NCBI RefSeq assembly: GCF_008933955.1
Contig: NZ_WBXO01000005.1
Location: 62,001-126,000, forward strand
Source of the DNA: Heliorestis acidaminivorans
GTDB lineage: Bacteria > Bacillota > Desulfitobacteriia > Heliobacteriales > Heliobacteriaceae
Direction: 5' to 3'
DNA length: 64,000 bases
Below are positions 1 to 8,559 of the stretch, one piece after another (position 1 is the first letter of the stretch; each line of letters starts with the position of its first letter). The notes below the pieces were generated by a model. It had not been told where the DNA came from and did not search any database. It saw nothing but the letters and a program-made list of their open reading frames with translations. The position numbers were made by a program, and so were the translations under genes.

Positions 1-738
1 GCCCTGTATATTCTTCTACCGGCTTATAACGAAGCAAAAAGTTTACCAAATTTATTGCAAAAGTTTCAAAACTTTCGTCGGGATGTTGAGGATCTCAAGA
101 TTGTAATTGTTGATGATGGTTCGCAAGATGATACAGCAGTTATTGCGGAAAGCTTTCAAGGTTTGTTAGATGTTGAAGTAATTCGTCATGGTCAGAACAG
201 AGGTCTTGGCTGTGCAATGACAACAGGATTAAAGTGGATATGCAAAGTAGCTAAGCAAGATGATGTTGTTGTTACTATGGATGCTGATGACACTCATGAT
301 CCAGGTCATATTCCGGCGATGATGGAAAAGATTCGTCGTGGTGCTGATGTTGTTATCGCTTCGCGCTATCAAGAAGGGGGCGAGCAAGTAGGCTTATCTC
401 AAGTAAGGCGACTAATGTCTTGGGGAGCATCTACTTTCCTTGGTGTTCTTTTTGGTATTGAAGGGGTAAAGGATTATTCTTCTGGTTATCGTGCCTACCG
501 TGTTGGTATCTTACAGCAAGCTTTTGAACGTTTTGGAGATAATTTTATTGAAGCACAAGGTTTCGATTGTATGGCTGAAATCTTGCTAAAGCTACGGACT
601 TTTCAACCAAATTTTGCAGAAGTGCCTTTAGTTTTGCGCTATGATCGCAAGACTGGGCCTAGTAAAATGCCTGTTTTAGAGACTGTTTTTCAATATCTCT
701 TTTTAGCTAGAAAAGCGGCGAGGTTGGATGATCGTTAA
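1..738 (+). CDS. Family 2 glycosyltransferase (polyprenyl-phosphate sugar synthase type), 5' end missing
   Basis: The reading frame is open from the first base, so the gene begins outside the window; the first visible residues, LPAYNEAKSLPNLL, are the N-terminal nucleotide-binding strand of GT2 enzymes. The DDG and DADDTHD motifs supply the metal and sugar-nucleotide ligands. The size and the lack of C-terminal membrane segments resemble DPM1-type enzymes, which transfer a sugar to polyprenyl phosphate on the cytoplasmic face. The stop shares one base with the start of the next gene (TAATG), so the two are translationally coupled. With the carrier and ArnT-like protein downstream it probably charges the lipid that feeds a membrane glycosylation step. 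The sugar and final acceptor cannot be read from sequence. Confidence 0.88.
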   Translation, partial: ALYILLPAYNEAKSLPNLLQKFQNFRRDVEDLKIVIVDDGSQDDTAVIAESFQGLLDVEVIRHGQNRGLGCAMTTGLKWICKVAKQDDVVVTMDADDTHDPGHIPAMMEKIRRGADVVIASRYQEGGEQVGLSQVRRLMSWGASTFLGVLFGIEGVKDYSSGYRAYRVGILQQAFERFGDNFIEAQGFDCMAEILLKLRTFQPNFAEVPLVLRYDRKTGPSKMPVLETVFQYLFLARKAARLDDR

Positions 739-1121
739 TGAAGCATAATTTAGGCGACGGCTTGTATTTAATTTTGCTTTCTATTTTTATGGGTGCTTTA
801 GGTCAGGTCTTACTCAAAATGGGGGCTAACAAGCTAGTTCTTACGGGAGGCCCCTTGGTAACGGCTTTTATACAAGGGATTACACAAATTATCAAAAATC
901 CCCTGATTCTTGGGGGGTTTTTGCTTTTTGGCCTTAGCTCTTTAATCTGGATTGTAGCAATTTCTAAAGTGGAGCTAAGTCTTGCTTATCCCATGGTCAG
1001 TCTTGGCTATGTTCTTGTACTCTTTTTATCCTGGGCTTTTCTAGGTGAAACACTTTCGTTGATAAGGATCAGTGGGGTGCTCGTCATTTGTTTAGGCGTT
1101 TATTTGATCGCACAAAGCTAG
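738..1121 (+). CDS. SMR/EamA-type small membrane protein, ArnE/ArnF-like lipid-sugar carrier
   Basis: This 127-residue protein has four hydrophobic segments and the layout of the small multidrug resistance superfamily, including GALGQVLLKMGA near the N-terminus and a conserved end of the type GVLVICLGVYLIAQS. Family members include drug exporters and the ArnE/ArnF flippase, which moves undecaprenyl-phosphate-sugar across the membrane. Sitting between a GT2 transferase and an ArnT-like transferase, with overlaps on both sides, it is better read as the flippase of a glycosylation pathway than as a drug pump. That role is inferred from context. Confidence 0.75.
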   Translation: MKHNLGDGLYLILLSIFMGALGQVLLKMGANKLVLTGGPLVTAFIQGITQIIKNPLILGGFLLFGLSSLIWIVAISKVELSLAYPMVSLGYVLVLFLSWAFLGETLSLIRISGVLVICLGVYLIAQS

Positions 1122-2617
1122 AACAATTTCAACCAGATTTACAAGGGTTACATAGCCCTATAGTTCCTTGGATTTTTGGGGGACTCCTTCTAGTCGCTTT
1201 ACTTTTGCGCCTGCAGGGAATTGATCAGCCTTTTGCTGATTTTCACAGTTGGCGCCAAAGCGATACAGCGGCTGTTGCACGCCATTTTTATGAGCTGGAG
1301 ATGAACATTCTCAGGCCACAGCTTCATTACTATGGTGCTCCGCCTAATTATGCGGAACTAGAATTCGGCCTTGTACCATACTTGACTGCTTTGCTTTACC
1401 ATCTCTGGGGTGGTGAAGCTGTCTGGATTGCTCGGTCCGTAATTGTTATTTTTTCGCTTTGGTCCATCATTTCTATTTATCGTATTGCCAATCATTTCTG
1501 GGGAGGCTGGGCTAGTTTAGCCGCCGCTTTTGTTTTGGCATTACATCCTACTTATGTCTATTTTTCACGTTCCTATCAGCCTGACGTACCGATGATCGCT
1601 CTTGCTTTAGCAGGGTTAGCCAACTTTTTGGCTTATCGAAAAGGAGGCTCTCTTTTTCATGCATCCTTAGGTTGCTTTTGGTTTACTTTAGCTGTCTTAG
1701 TAAAGCCACCAGCGGCTATCTTTTACTTTCCCTTAGCCGTTTGGTGGTTCTATTCGCAAAGGAACTGGTATGTAGCCCTAGCTTATATCGTTTTTCCTAT
1801 TGCCTTTACGGCCGCTTATATCTGGTCTATCCATGGTATTGCGCAACATCCATTTGTCTCCGGTCTTACTGTGGGCTTTGCCCAAAGACTGTTGGAGCAA
1901 GGACTGCCGGCCGGTTGGTTTAATGATGTAGGGCACGGTTTGTTTTTCTATACTTTTACGCCAGCGCTTTTTCTCCCTGTCCTTGTTGGCCTCTGGAGAG
2001 TTTTTAGTGGTCAAGAGTGGAAATGGATTTTACCTTGGATGGTAGGTCTTACGGCCTTTTTCATGCTGGCAGGAAATAGAGTACTTAGTCTTTTGCAATA
2101 TTACTACTTGGTGGCTATACCACTAGTAGCTCTACTTGTAGCGGCGGCTTTGTCGCAAGCAGAACGGTTCAAAGAGCAAGATAGCTGGGTCTGGCGTCAG
2201 AGTTGGCAGAAGATACGTTATACTGTGCTTTTCTGGCTCTTTCTAGCTGGAGGCTCTTATCTCGTAGTTAACACATACCATTGGTGGCTACCTCAATGGT
2301 GGCTTCATAATGAACCCTGGCGTTATGAGCGATGGTATAGTCTAGATCAAAAAGTTTTATCGGTAGGTTCTAAGCTTGATGAAATTACTGATAAGGATGA
2401 TTTGTTGCTCATTGTAGAATCAACGCCACGAACGCTTTACCATAGCAAGCGTTTTGGCTGGTTCATCGATCCTCAAATATTTGATGAGAATTATCTGGAG
2501 AGAGCACGAGCTGAAGGAGCTACTTATCTTGTTTGGATGGAAGAAGGTCCTCCACCATACGCAGGTGATTCTAATTGGTTTCAAGAAGGCTTCTGGCTTG
2601 TAGATATAAGGGAGTAA
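1088..2617 (+). CDS. ArnT/PMT-like integral membrane glycosyltransferase (GT39/GT83 superfamily)
   Basis: The 509-residue protein has about ten to eleven hydrophobic segments. The first periplasmic loop carries DFHSWRQSDTAAVARHFYE, the acidic loop typical of the polyprenyl-phosphate-sugar-dependent C-type glycosyltransferase fold (ArnT/PMT). A soluble tail of about 100 residues follows the last membrane segment. The TTG start at 1088 gives a 34-base overlap with the carrier gene, a sign of co-translation. It would transfer a lipid-linked sugar to an outside acceptor such as a wall polymer, lipid or protein. A strong hairpin terminator follows the stop codon, closing the three-gene unit. Confidence 0.8.
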   Translation: MFRRLFDRTKLEQFQPDLQGLHSPIVPWIFGGLLLVALLLRLQGIDQPFADFHSWRQSDTAAVARHFYELEMNILRPQLHYYGAPPNYAELEFGLVPYLTALLYHLWGGEAVWIARSVIVIFSLWSIISIYRIANHFWGGWASLAAAFVLALHPTYVYFSRSYQPDVPMIALALAGLANFLAYRKGGSLFHASLGCFWFTLAVLVKPPAAIFYFPLAVWWFYSQRNWYVALAYIVFPIAFTAAYIWSIHGIAQHPFVSGLTVGFAQRLLEQGLPAGWFNDVGHGLFFYTFTPALFLPVLVGLWRVFSGQEWKWILPWMVGLTAFFMLAGNRVLSLLQYYYLVAIPLVALLVAAALSQAERFKEQDSWVWRQSWQKIRYTVLFWLFLAGGSYLVVNTYHWWLPQWWLHNEPWRYERWYSLDQKVLSVGSKLDEITDKDDLLLIVESTPRTLYHSKRFGWFIDPQIFDENYLERARAEGATYLVWMEEGPPPYAGDSNWFQEGFWLVDIRE

Positions 2618-2650
2618 AGAGTAGCATAAGGCTACTCTTTACTCTTTTTT
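2616..2650 (+). terminator. Rho-independent terminator after the glycosylation unit
   Basis: A perfect 10-bp stem, AAAGAGTAGC (2616-2625) with GCTACTCTTT (2631-2640), is followed by ACTC and a T-run. The stem overlaps both the stop of the upstream plus-strand gene and the stop of the convergent minus-strand permease gene, so it may act on both transcripts. Confidence 0.75.
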
Positions 2651-3037
2651 TCTCTCTTTTTGTACTTTTCTTTTGGAGATGGCTTTTCGATGATTGTAAA
2701 CTTCATAAGAACCCATGAATACAAGAAAAAGGCCAAAGATTTTTCTCAAAAGCGGTGCTGGTATATGAGCCGCTAAAGTAGCACCTACGAGAGCACCGGC
2801 AATAGCCCCGGAGGCTAATAAGAGAGCTAACCGGGGCTTTACGTTACCATTTTTATAATGTGTTACAATAGCAACGGTGGAAATAGGTAAGAAAGCGGCT
2901 AGAGCTATGGCCTGGGCTTGGTGCTGAGTTAGCTCCATTAAGATTACAAGGGAGGGAACGAGTAAAGTTCCTCCCCCTAAAGCTAGTCCACTTAATATAC
3001 CGGCGAGCAGACCAATTAAGGCTAAGATGATGGCCAT
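2639..3037 (-). CDS. Half-size TauE/SafE-family permease, second gene of pair
   Basis: This 132-residue protein has four hydrophobic segments and one copy of the TauE/SafE signature, GLALGGGTLLVPSLVIL, followed by HQAQAIALAAFLP. Full-size TauE/SafE anion exporters have about 250 residues made of two such halves; this protein is one half. Its ATG lies 16 bases inside the end of the upstream half-gene, and a separate AGGAG site sits about 10 bases before it, so it looks like an independent gene and not the tail of a frameshifted one. The two halves would form a heterodimer. Substrates in the family include sulfite, sulfoacetate and other sulfur anions; none can be assigned here. Confidence 0.8.
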   Translation of the reverse strand: MAIILALIGLLAGILSGLALGGGTLLVPSLVILMELTQHQAQAIALAAFLPISTVAIVTHYKNGNVKPRLALLLASGAIAGALVGATLAAHIPAPLLRKIFGLFLVFMGSYEVYNHRKAISKRKVQKERKKE

Positions 3038-3405
3038 AACATTCTTACTCCTGCAACAATCATAAATAGTCCTAGCAATAGACGCAGATTTTTAGGCGAG
3101 ATTAGATTCATCAATCTTGCACCAATGTAAGCGCCTACCATGCCAGTTAAGGCAACTATGAAAGTAAGCGATATAGGAAGATGACCGTGATACCAGTAAA
3201 TTAAGGCACTAGTTAAAGAGGTAGGGAGAATGACAGCTAGGGAAGTACCGTGAGCTTGGTGTTGAGCGACACCAAGAAAAAAGACGAGGGCTGGTATGAC
3301 AATAGTTCCTCCGCCTATACCTACAAGACCGTTAACGAGGCCCGTAGCTACTCCAGCTAGGAGTAGAATTATTAGTGTACGTCGATTAGTTGGTAAAAAA
3401 GACAT
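3022..3405 (-). CDS. Half-size TauE/SafE-family permease, first gene of pair
   Basis: The 127-residue protein has four hydrophobic segments and the signature GLVNGLVGIGGGTIVIPALV, then HQAHGTSLAVILPTSL. It corresponds to the N-terminal half of a normal two-repeat TauE/SafE exporter. A good GGGAGG site precedes the ATG at 3405. It ends in TAG 16 bases inside the next half-gene, giving tight coupling and presumably a matched amount of both halves. It is read divergently from the LytTR regulator gene across a gap of about 140 bases. Confidence 0.8.
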   Translation of the reverse strand: MSFLPTNRRTLIILLLAGVATGLVNGLVGIGGGTIVIPALVFFLGVAQHQAHGTSLAVILPTSLTSALIYWYHGHLPISLTFIVALTGMVGAYIGARLMNLISPKNLRLLLGLFMIVAGVRMLWPSS

Positions 3406-3549
3406 GGTAGCCTCCCTGCCGTTAAAGCTTTCTTTGATACCATATAAACAGCATTTTCTACAGCTCAGGAAGGGATATGCTGAATTGCGTCTAATTATAT
3501 AAAGTATTAAAGAAATTAATAGGAACCTATAAATGAGGGGGAGCAGGTG

Positions 3550-4296
3550 ATGAGACTACGGACTTTGATTGTAGATCAAGAGCACCTAGCACGACAAAAA
3601 TTGCGTCAGCATTTAGAAAAGCATGATTTCATCCAACTTGTAGGAGAAGCTACTTCGATGCAGGAAGCTATAGATTTACTTGAACACGTTGATTACGCTT
3701 TGATATTTTCTGAAGTAGATCTTCCTGGAGGAAGTGGCTTGGACCTATGTGCTCAATTAAAGCAATCTCTTAACCCGCCTCTTGTTATCTTGGTGACATC
3801 TTCGGAACAATATGCTTTGAAAGCTTATGAAGTAGATGCTATTGATTATCTACTCAAGCCTTTGGCAGAAGAACGGGTCAACGAGAGTCTACGTAAAGCA
3901 CAACGATTTGCTAAACCAAAAAGAAAGCTTAAAGAGCCAACCTTAGGGAAAGAGTCCTTCTGCTTGGGGATTATTCCAGTAGAGCGAAGTGGTAAGACCA
4001 TCTTGCTTCAAGAAAAAGACATCATTTACGCTTTCACAGATAATGATGCTGTTTACATAAAAACCACAGGAGAACGATTTATAACGAAATACACCTTAAA
4101 AGAGCTAGAGAGTCGCTTACGAGGACCTAAGTTTTTTCGCTCACATCGTTGCTATCTTGTTAACCTCGAAAAAACTAGAGAAGTAGTTCCCTTCTTTAAT
4201 GGTACTTTTAACCTCATAGTAGACGATAGCGAGAAGAGTGAGGTGCCTGTCAGTCGCAGTCAGTCGAAAAAATTAAGAGAGCTCTTAGGTCTTTAA
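3550..4296 (+). CDS. LytTR-family response regulator with Glu at the phospho-acceptor position
   Basis: An N-terminal receiver domain (about residues 1-118) is joined to a C-terminal LytTR DNA-binding domain (about 145-248; FRSHRCYLVNL and the ending VPVSRSQSKKLRELL are typical). In LytTR regulators the phospho-acceptor lies in a segment like LIFLDIELPG; here the aligned segment is LIFSEVDLPG, so the acceptor Asp is Glu (residue 55). The N-terminal acidic triplet is DQE instead of DDE. The Thr/Ser (VTSSEQYA) and Lys (YLLKP) switch residues are kept. No histidine kinase gene is adjacent. It probably acts as a constitutively active or phosphorylation-independent regulator. ATG at 3550 follows AGGGGGAGC; a GTG three bases earlier is possible. 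Confidence 0.88.
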   Translation: MRLRTLIVDQEHLARQKLRQHLEKHDFIQLVGEATSMQEAIDLLEHVDYALIFSEVDLPGGSGLDLCAQLKQSLNPPLVILVTSSEQYALKAYEVDAIDYLLKPLAEERVNESLRKAQRFAKPKRKLKEPTLGKESFCLGIIPVERSGKTILLQEKDIIYAFTDNDAVYIKTTGERFITKYTLKELESRLRGPKFFRSHRCYLVNLEKTREVVPFFNGTFNLIVDDSEKSEVPVSRSQSKKLRELLGL

Positions 4297-4299
4297 GCG

Positions 4300-4332
4300 A
4301 AAAGACTTCAGTATAGCTGGAGTCTTTTTTTT
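4300..4332 (+). terminator. Rho-independent terminator after the LytTR regulator
   Basis: Stem AAAAGACTTCAG with CTGGAGTCTTTT (one G-U pair), loop TATAG, followed by a run of eight T. Confidence 0.85.
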
Positions 4333-4409
4333 GCGTCCTTAAAAGGGTCTGCTAGTCAAAACATTTACATATATAGAGAGCAAGGAAAAAGAGAGGAGCG
4401 GATGGAAGA

Positions 4410-5165
4410 ATGGGCAGTGCCTTTGATGAACTAATTGTGCCCATGCTGGTCATCAGCTTACTCGCAGGCTTAGCAACAACTTTAGGAGCTATCTTAGTCT
4501 TATGGTGGCCCAATTTAGAATCTAAAAAACTAGGTGCTTTTCTTGGCTTTGCAACAGGTGTAATGATTGCTGTTGTTTTTCTAGACTTACTTCCGACAGC
4601 TTGGCAATGGGGTGGGATAAGCGCTTTAGTTACAGGGTTCTTATTAGGTGTTTTAATGATTGCTTTAGCTGATCTTATTTTGACGCGCCTGATCCGCTTC
4701 GGTGACCAAAGAAGAAAAATAAATCCTTTACGTAAAATGGGCTACCTAATCGCAATTGGCATATCCCTACACGATTTTCCAGAAGGAATTGCTATAGCTG
4801 CTGGTGCTGCTGCAGAATTTCACTTGGGCTGGTTTGTCGCCTTAGCTATCGGTTTACACAACATACCAGAAGGAATTGCTACAGCTGCTCCTTTGCGCAT
4901 GAGTGGTCTAGCTAACTGGAAGATCATAGTGTTAGCAACAGTGATGGCTTTATTTACTCCTTTAGGTACGTTGCTAGGTTTTGGAGTGTTAACTATATCA
5001 ACGAAAGTATTAGCACAACTTATTGCTTTAGCTGGTGGTGCGATGATTTATCTGGTCTTCTCTGAATTATGGCCTGAGGCTAAGAAAAACAATCCTTCTT
5101 GGGCTTATGGTGGTGCTTTAATAGGTGCTGTGGCTATGTCTATGCTTTCTTTTTTTCATCATTAA
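4410..5165 (+). CDS. ZIP-family divalent metal transporter (ZupT-like)
   Basis: The 251-residue membrane protein has about eight hydrophobic segments. The two metal-binding helices are clear: HDFPEGIAIAAG and GLHNIPEGIATAAP, matching the HxxPEG motifs of ZIP helices IV and V. ZIP proteins move Zn2+, Fe2+, Mn2+ or similar ions into the cytoplasm. The ATG at 4410 is preceded by AGGAG at 4394. It stands alone between a terminator and the GerMN lipoprotein gene. The preferred metal is not evident. Confidence 0.9.
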   Translation: MGSAFDELIVPMLVISLLAGLATTLGAILVLWWPNLESKKLGAFLGFATGVMIAVVFLDLLPTAWQWGGISALVTGFLLGVLMIALADLILTRLIRFGDQRRKINPLRKMGYLIAIGISLHDFPEGIAIAAGAAAEFHLGWFVALAIGLHNIPEGIATAAPLRMSGLANWKIIVLATVMALFTPLGTLLGFGVLTISTKVLAQLIALAGGAMIYLVFSELWPEAKKNNPSWAYGGALIGAVAMSMLSFFHH

Positions 5166-5251
5166 ATTTTTCAGGGTAAAAATGGGAATATCAGGGATGT
5201 CTTGTCCATATCTATGAAGCAGAAGAGTTTCATAAGGGAGGACGAGAGGTC

Positions 5252-5893
5252 ATGGACAGGGATAGAAGCTGGTCAGCAGGCATCATCTTGCTGGTAACAG
5301 CACTAGTCATTGCTTTTGGTCTGGGTGGTTGCCAGGCCATAGACCGTTATGTATCGATGAAACAAGATTTTAAAGCCAAGGAAACGGGTGCTGTACAAGA
5401 AGAACTTCCTGTGGAAGAAGTTAGTGAAAGTCAATTAACGGCAGAACTTGACTTGGACAATCTTAATTTCTTAGAAGAGCAATTTATTCTTACTCTCTAC
5501 TTTGCAGATCCCAAAGGACAAAATCTCATAGCTGAAGAACGTTCCATTCCAAAAACAGAAAGCTTGGCCCGTTCAGCAGTACAAGAACTCATAAAAGGTC
5601 CAGGCCTAGCAGGTGGTTCGTTGCCGACTGTACCGGCAGGAACGAGATTGCTAGACATTAACATCAAAGATGGTGTCTGTATTGTTGATTTAAGTAAGGA
5701 GTTCAAAACTAATCATGAAGGTGGTTCAGCAGGCGAAACTTTAACAGTCTACTCCATAGTAAATACATTGACACAGTTTCCCTCAGTTGAGAAAGTTCAA
5801 TTTCTAGTAGAAGGACAATATATTGATACGATTGCTGGTCACGTTGATGTTTCTGAAGCAATGGCTCGCCACAATACAATGATCGTGGAATAA
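5252..5893 (+). CDS. GerMN-domain lipoprotein
   Basis: This 213-residue protein starts with a hydrophobic signal segment ending in the lipobox LGGC (Cys27), so it should be anchored outside the cytoplasmic membrane. Residues of about 75-205 form one GerMN domain, recognisable from the YFADPKG start, the LIKGP loop, VDLSKEF and the final VQFLVEGQ strand. GerMN domains occur in the sporulation/germination protein GerM of Bacillus (which has two) and in other secreted Firmicute proteins. A sporulation or envelope role is likely but not proven. GGGAGG precedes the ATG, and a strong terminator follows. Confidence 0.85.
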   Translation: MDRDRSWSAGIILLVTALVIAFGLGGCQAIDRYVSMKQDFKAKETGAVQEELPVEEVSESQLTAELDLDNLNFLEEQFILTLYFADPKGQNLIAEERSIPKTESLARSAVQELIKGPGLAGGSLPTVPAGTRLLDINIKDGVCIVDLSKEFKTNHEGGSAGETLTVYSIVNTLTQFPSVEKVQFLVEGQYIDTIAGHVDVSEAMARHNTMIVE

Positions 5894-5912
5894 AGCAAAA
5901 GCTAATAGAAGA

Positions 5913-5958
5913 AACCCGTAATCTTTGTCAAAAAAAGACAAGGTTACGGGTTTTTTTT
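5913..5958 (+). terminator. Rho-independent terminator after the GerMN gene
   Basis: AACCCGTAA(TC)TTTGTC pairs with GACAA(GG)TTACGGGTT around an A-rich loop and is followed by eight T. Confidence 0.88.
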
Positions 5959-6141
5959 GTTGTAATTTATGATAGTATGGAAGGAAAAGATTAGTTCTTC
6001 TGAGGCTTAGTTGTTTTTTTTATTCCATTGATGACCTTGTTCGACAAAAAAATGGTCTACGATGCGAATTTTTTTGGTAAGGATTGCTGAAGAAAAGTTC
6101 TGATGCGAGAGGAAGGTAATATTTCTCGAGCCGGGAGGTAC

Positions 6142-7542
6142 ATGAATGAGATGAGAAAAGGGATCTTATCGATCTTACTTGGAGGCGCATTGCTTTTTTC
6201 GCCCCTCTCTTTGACCATATCCGAAGCTGGACAGGGAGGTGCAGCGCCTGGCTGGATTCATTCTAGCTGGCAAATGTTAAACCAACAACAGGAATTACCA
6301 ACAGATGTTCAGAAACCTGACTATGGACAAGGTCGTGAGACAACCAGCAATGAGCTAACCAAAGCCATCGTAAATGGCAACCTGGTCTATGTTCGCTCTG
6401 GACCTGGTACAAACTATTCAATCGTAACATCTTATCAAGCTGGTCATGTGGTGGAAGTAGTCAAAAGCCAAAATCAATGGTCCCAGATACGTTTGCCTAA
6501 CGGAAGCTATGGATGGATGGCAGAGTGGCTATTGCAATTTCCCCAAGAAAAATCAAAGAGTGAAGATTCTAAGGATTTCAAAGTAGAAAACCCTACAAAT
6601 CCTACATATGTTGATTCTGAAGATATTACAGATAAGAGTATAAAATCTTGGCTTGTTACTACAGAATTTACAACCAATATCCGTAGTGGCCCTGATGATA
6701 GGAATTACGGTGTGGTAAGAACAGTATCGAAAGGCCAGGTTTTTGAGCTGGGTCAAGTTCAAAATGGCTGGTATCAAGTTTTAGAACAAGGTCAGGTCGT
6801 AGGCTGGATAGCTTCCTGGTTAGTATCTGTAAAGCCTATTACAGCTCCCGAAGCAATCGTTGATGATCGCAGAGCTGTAGGTGAGGTAAGCCGCGGAAGC
6901 CAGATAATATCATCAGAGCGAGTAGTTATCAACGAAGGAACTGGTGTTGCAGGTAAGACTATTGTTATTGACCCCGGACACGGTAACTTGAATCCAAGAT
7001 GGGGAGTTATCGACCCTGGTGCTATAGGGCAATTGGGCACACAAGAAAAAGATATAGCTCTTGATATTAGTCTTCGTTTAGAAAAACACTTAAAAGCCAG
7101 GGGAGCCCATGTGATTATGACTCATCGAGGTGATGGAGAGATTCGCGTAGAAAATGAACTCTATTACCGAGCTGAAGTGGCTAACTCTGCCAATGCAGAT
7201 CTTTTTATTAGTGTTCATAACAATGCTCACTTTAACCGAGAGACAGGTGGTATCTCTACGTTCTACTATGCTTCAGGTGTACAACAAGGTGAAAGAGGCT
7301 TGAGAAGCAGAGTAGCTTCTATGATTCAACAAGAGCTTGTTGCTGAACTAGATAGAAGAAATATTGGTACCAGGGAAGCAAACTTTGTAGTTTTGCGTGA
7401 AACCAAGATGCCCTCTGTGCTTGTGGAGATCTTATTTATTTCTAATTTAGAAGAAGAACAAATGCTACGGCAAGAAAACATTCGCGAGCGTTCAGCTCTA
7501 GCTATGGCTAAAGCAATACAACGGCACTTTGAACAGCCCTAA
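6142..7542 (+). CDS. Secreted N-acetylmuramoyl-L-alanine amidase with two SH3b domains
   Basis: The chosen ATG (6142) lies just after GGGAGG; a longer in-frame start at 6103 lacks a good binding site. The protein has a signal peptide (first ~30 residues), two bacterial SH3 domains (about 75-130 and 175-228; YVRSGPGTNYS and NIRSGPDDRNYG), and an Amidase_3 domain from about 268 to the end. Zinc ligands are visible as DPGHG (His280), the Glu of TQEKD (Glu302) and the His of SVHNN; the catalytic Glu is in VEILFISN. It cuts the amide bond between MurNAc and the stem peptide. SH3b domains anchor it in the wall. A role in cell separation, sporulation or germination (CwlD-like) fits. Confidence 0.92.
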   Translation: MNEMRKGILSILLGGALLFSPLSLTISEAGQGGAAPGWIHSSWQMLNQQQELPTDVQKPDYGQGRETTSNELTKAIVNGNLVYVRSGPGTNYSIVTSYQAGHVVEVVKSQNQWSQIRLPNGSYGWMAEWLLQFPQEKSKSEDSKDFKVENPTNPTYVDSEDITDKSIKSWLVTTEFTTNIRSGPDDRNYGVVRTVSKGQVFELGQVQNGWYQVLEQGQVVGWIASWLVSVKPITAPEAIVDDRRAVGEVSRGSQIISSERVVINEGTGVAGKTIVIDPGHGNLNPRWGVIDPGAIGQLGTQEKDIALDISLRLEKHLKARGAHVIMTHRGDGEIRVENELYYRAEVANSANADLFISVHNNAHFNRETGGISTFYYASGVQQGERGLRSRVASMIQQELVAELDRRNIGTREANFVVLRETKMPSVLVEILFISNLEEEQMLRQENIRERSALAMAKAIQRHFEQP

Positions 7543-7556
7543 GGTAACAGAAAAAC

Positions 7557-7583
7557 AAGCACGTGAGAATTTCTCACGTGCTT
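7557..7583 (+). terminator. Perfect hairpin between the amidase and murI genes
   Basis: AAGCACGTGAGAA (7557-7569) is exactly complementary to TTCTCACGTGCTT (7571-7583). Only a weak T-rich stretch (CCTTCGTT) follows, so termination may be inefficient. The hairpin falls inside the longest possible murI frame, which argues for the later murI start. Confidence 0.5.
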
Positions 7584-7673
7584 CCTTCGTTGGTAACTTT
7601 TCTTTTCAACAAGCATATTATATGCTATGGTTTAAACGGTCGATTTAGCGCCCTTTGGCTAGGAGTGAGTCTT

Positions 7674-8531
7674 TTGAGACGTTGCCAACCTATTGGACTC
7701 TTTGACTCAGGTGTTGGCGGATTTACGGTGGCACAAGAAATATTCCGTCAACTTCCTCATGAAGAGATTCTCTACTATGCAGATACAGCTCACGTTCCCT
7801 ACGGTCCTCGTTCCGTAGAAGAACTAATTCGTTTTGCTACTGAAATTACCACTTTTCTCGTATCGCAGGGTGCCAAAATGATTCTTGTAGCTTGCAACAC
7901 AAGCTCTTCTCTAGCTTTGCAGATACTACAAGAACGCTTTCACGTACCGATTGTTGGTGTTGTCGATCCAGGAGCACAAGAAGCGGTAAAAACAACGCGA
8001 AATGGTCGAGTTGGCGTCTTAGCTACGGAAGCTACGATTCGAAAAGGTGCTCATGGTATGCGAATTCAAGAGCTTGATTCCTCAATTCAAGTATACGGGC
8101 AAGCTTGCCCGCTTTATGTACCTCTTGTAGAGTCAGGGAAATATCTTTCCAAAGAAGCGGAAGAAGCTTCTCGCCTTTACTTAGAACCACTAATGAAAGC
8201 ATCTGTAGATACGATCATTTTAGGGTGTACCCACTATCCTTATCTGGAACCATCGATTCGTAAAATTATTGGTGATGCTGTTCATTTAATTGATCCAGCC
8301 CGTCAAACAGTGGCACAAGGTAAGTATCTTATAGAGAATGGCATAGTTCCAGCTCGTGATAGTAGATATGGCAAGCCTCATCATCACTTTTATGTAAGTG
8401 GAGATCTACAATCTTTTCGTCAGGTAGGTGGTCCTCTGATTGGAGCTCCTATTTTACAAGATCTTCGCCAAGTCTCTCTCGATGGTATTTTAGATGGTGT
8501 AGCTCCTCAATTAATCTCCGCAACAGCATGA
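7674..8531 (+). CDS. murI: Glutamate racemase
   Basis: It converts L-glutamate to D-glutamate for peptidoglycan stem peptides. The protein shows the full family pattern: GLFDSGVGG at the N-terminus, YADTAHVPYG, the first catalytic Cys in ACNTSS and the second in LGCTHYPYL. The frame is open back to 7563, but that extension runs through a hairpin and has no family resemblance. TTG at 7674 has AGGAG eight bases upstream and gives 285 residues, close to the usual 265-275. It lies downstream of the wall amidase and leads into the dehydratase genes. Confidence 0.95.
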   Translation: MRRCQPIGLFDSGVGGFTVAQEIFRQLPHEEILYYADTAHVPYGPRSVEELIRFATEITTFLVSQGAKMILVACNTSSSLALQILQERFHVPIVGVVDPGAQEAVKTTRNGRVGVLATEATIRKGAHGMRIQELDSSIQVYGQACPLYVPLVESGKYLSKEAEEASRLYLEPLMKASVDTIILGCTHYPYLEPSIRKIIGDAVHLIDPARQTVAQGKYLIENGIVPARDSRYGKPHHHFYVSGDLQSFRQVGGPLIGAPILQDLRQVSLDGILDGVAPQLISATA

Positions 8532-8559
8532 AAGAAATAACTTGGATGGTATGTAGCTT

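Noticed and set aside
7563-7673. N-terminal extension of murI
   Set aside because: It contains the second arm of a perfect hairpin and no racemase residues; TTG 7674 has an ideal ribosome site.
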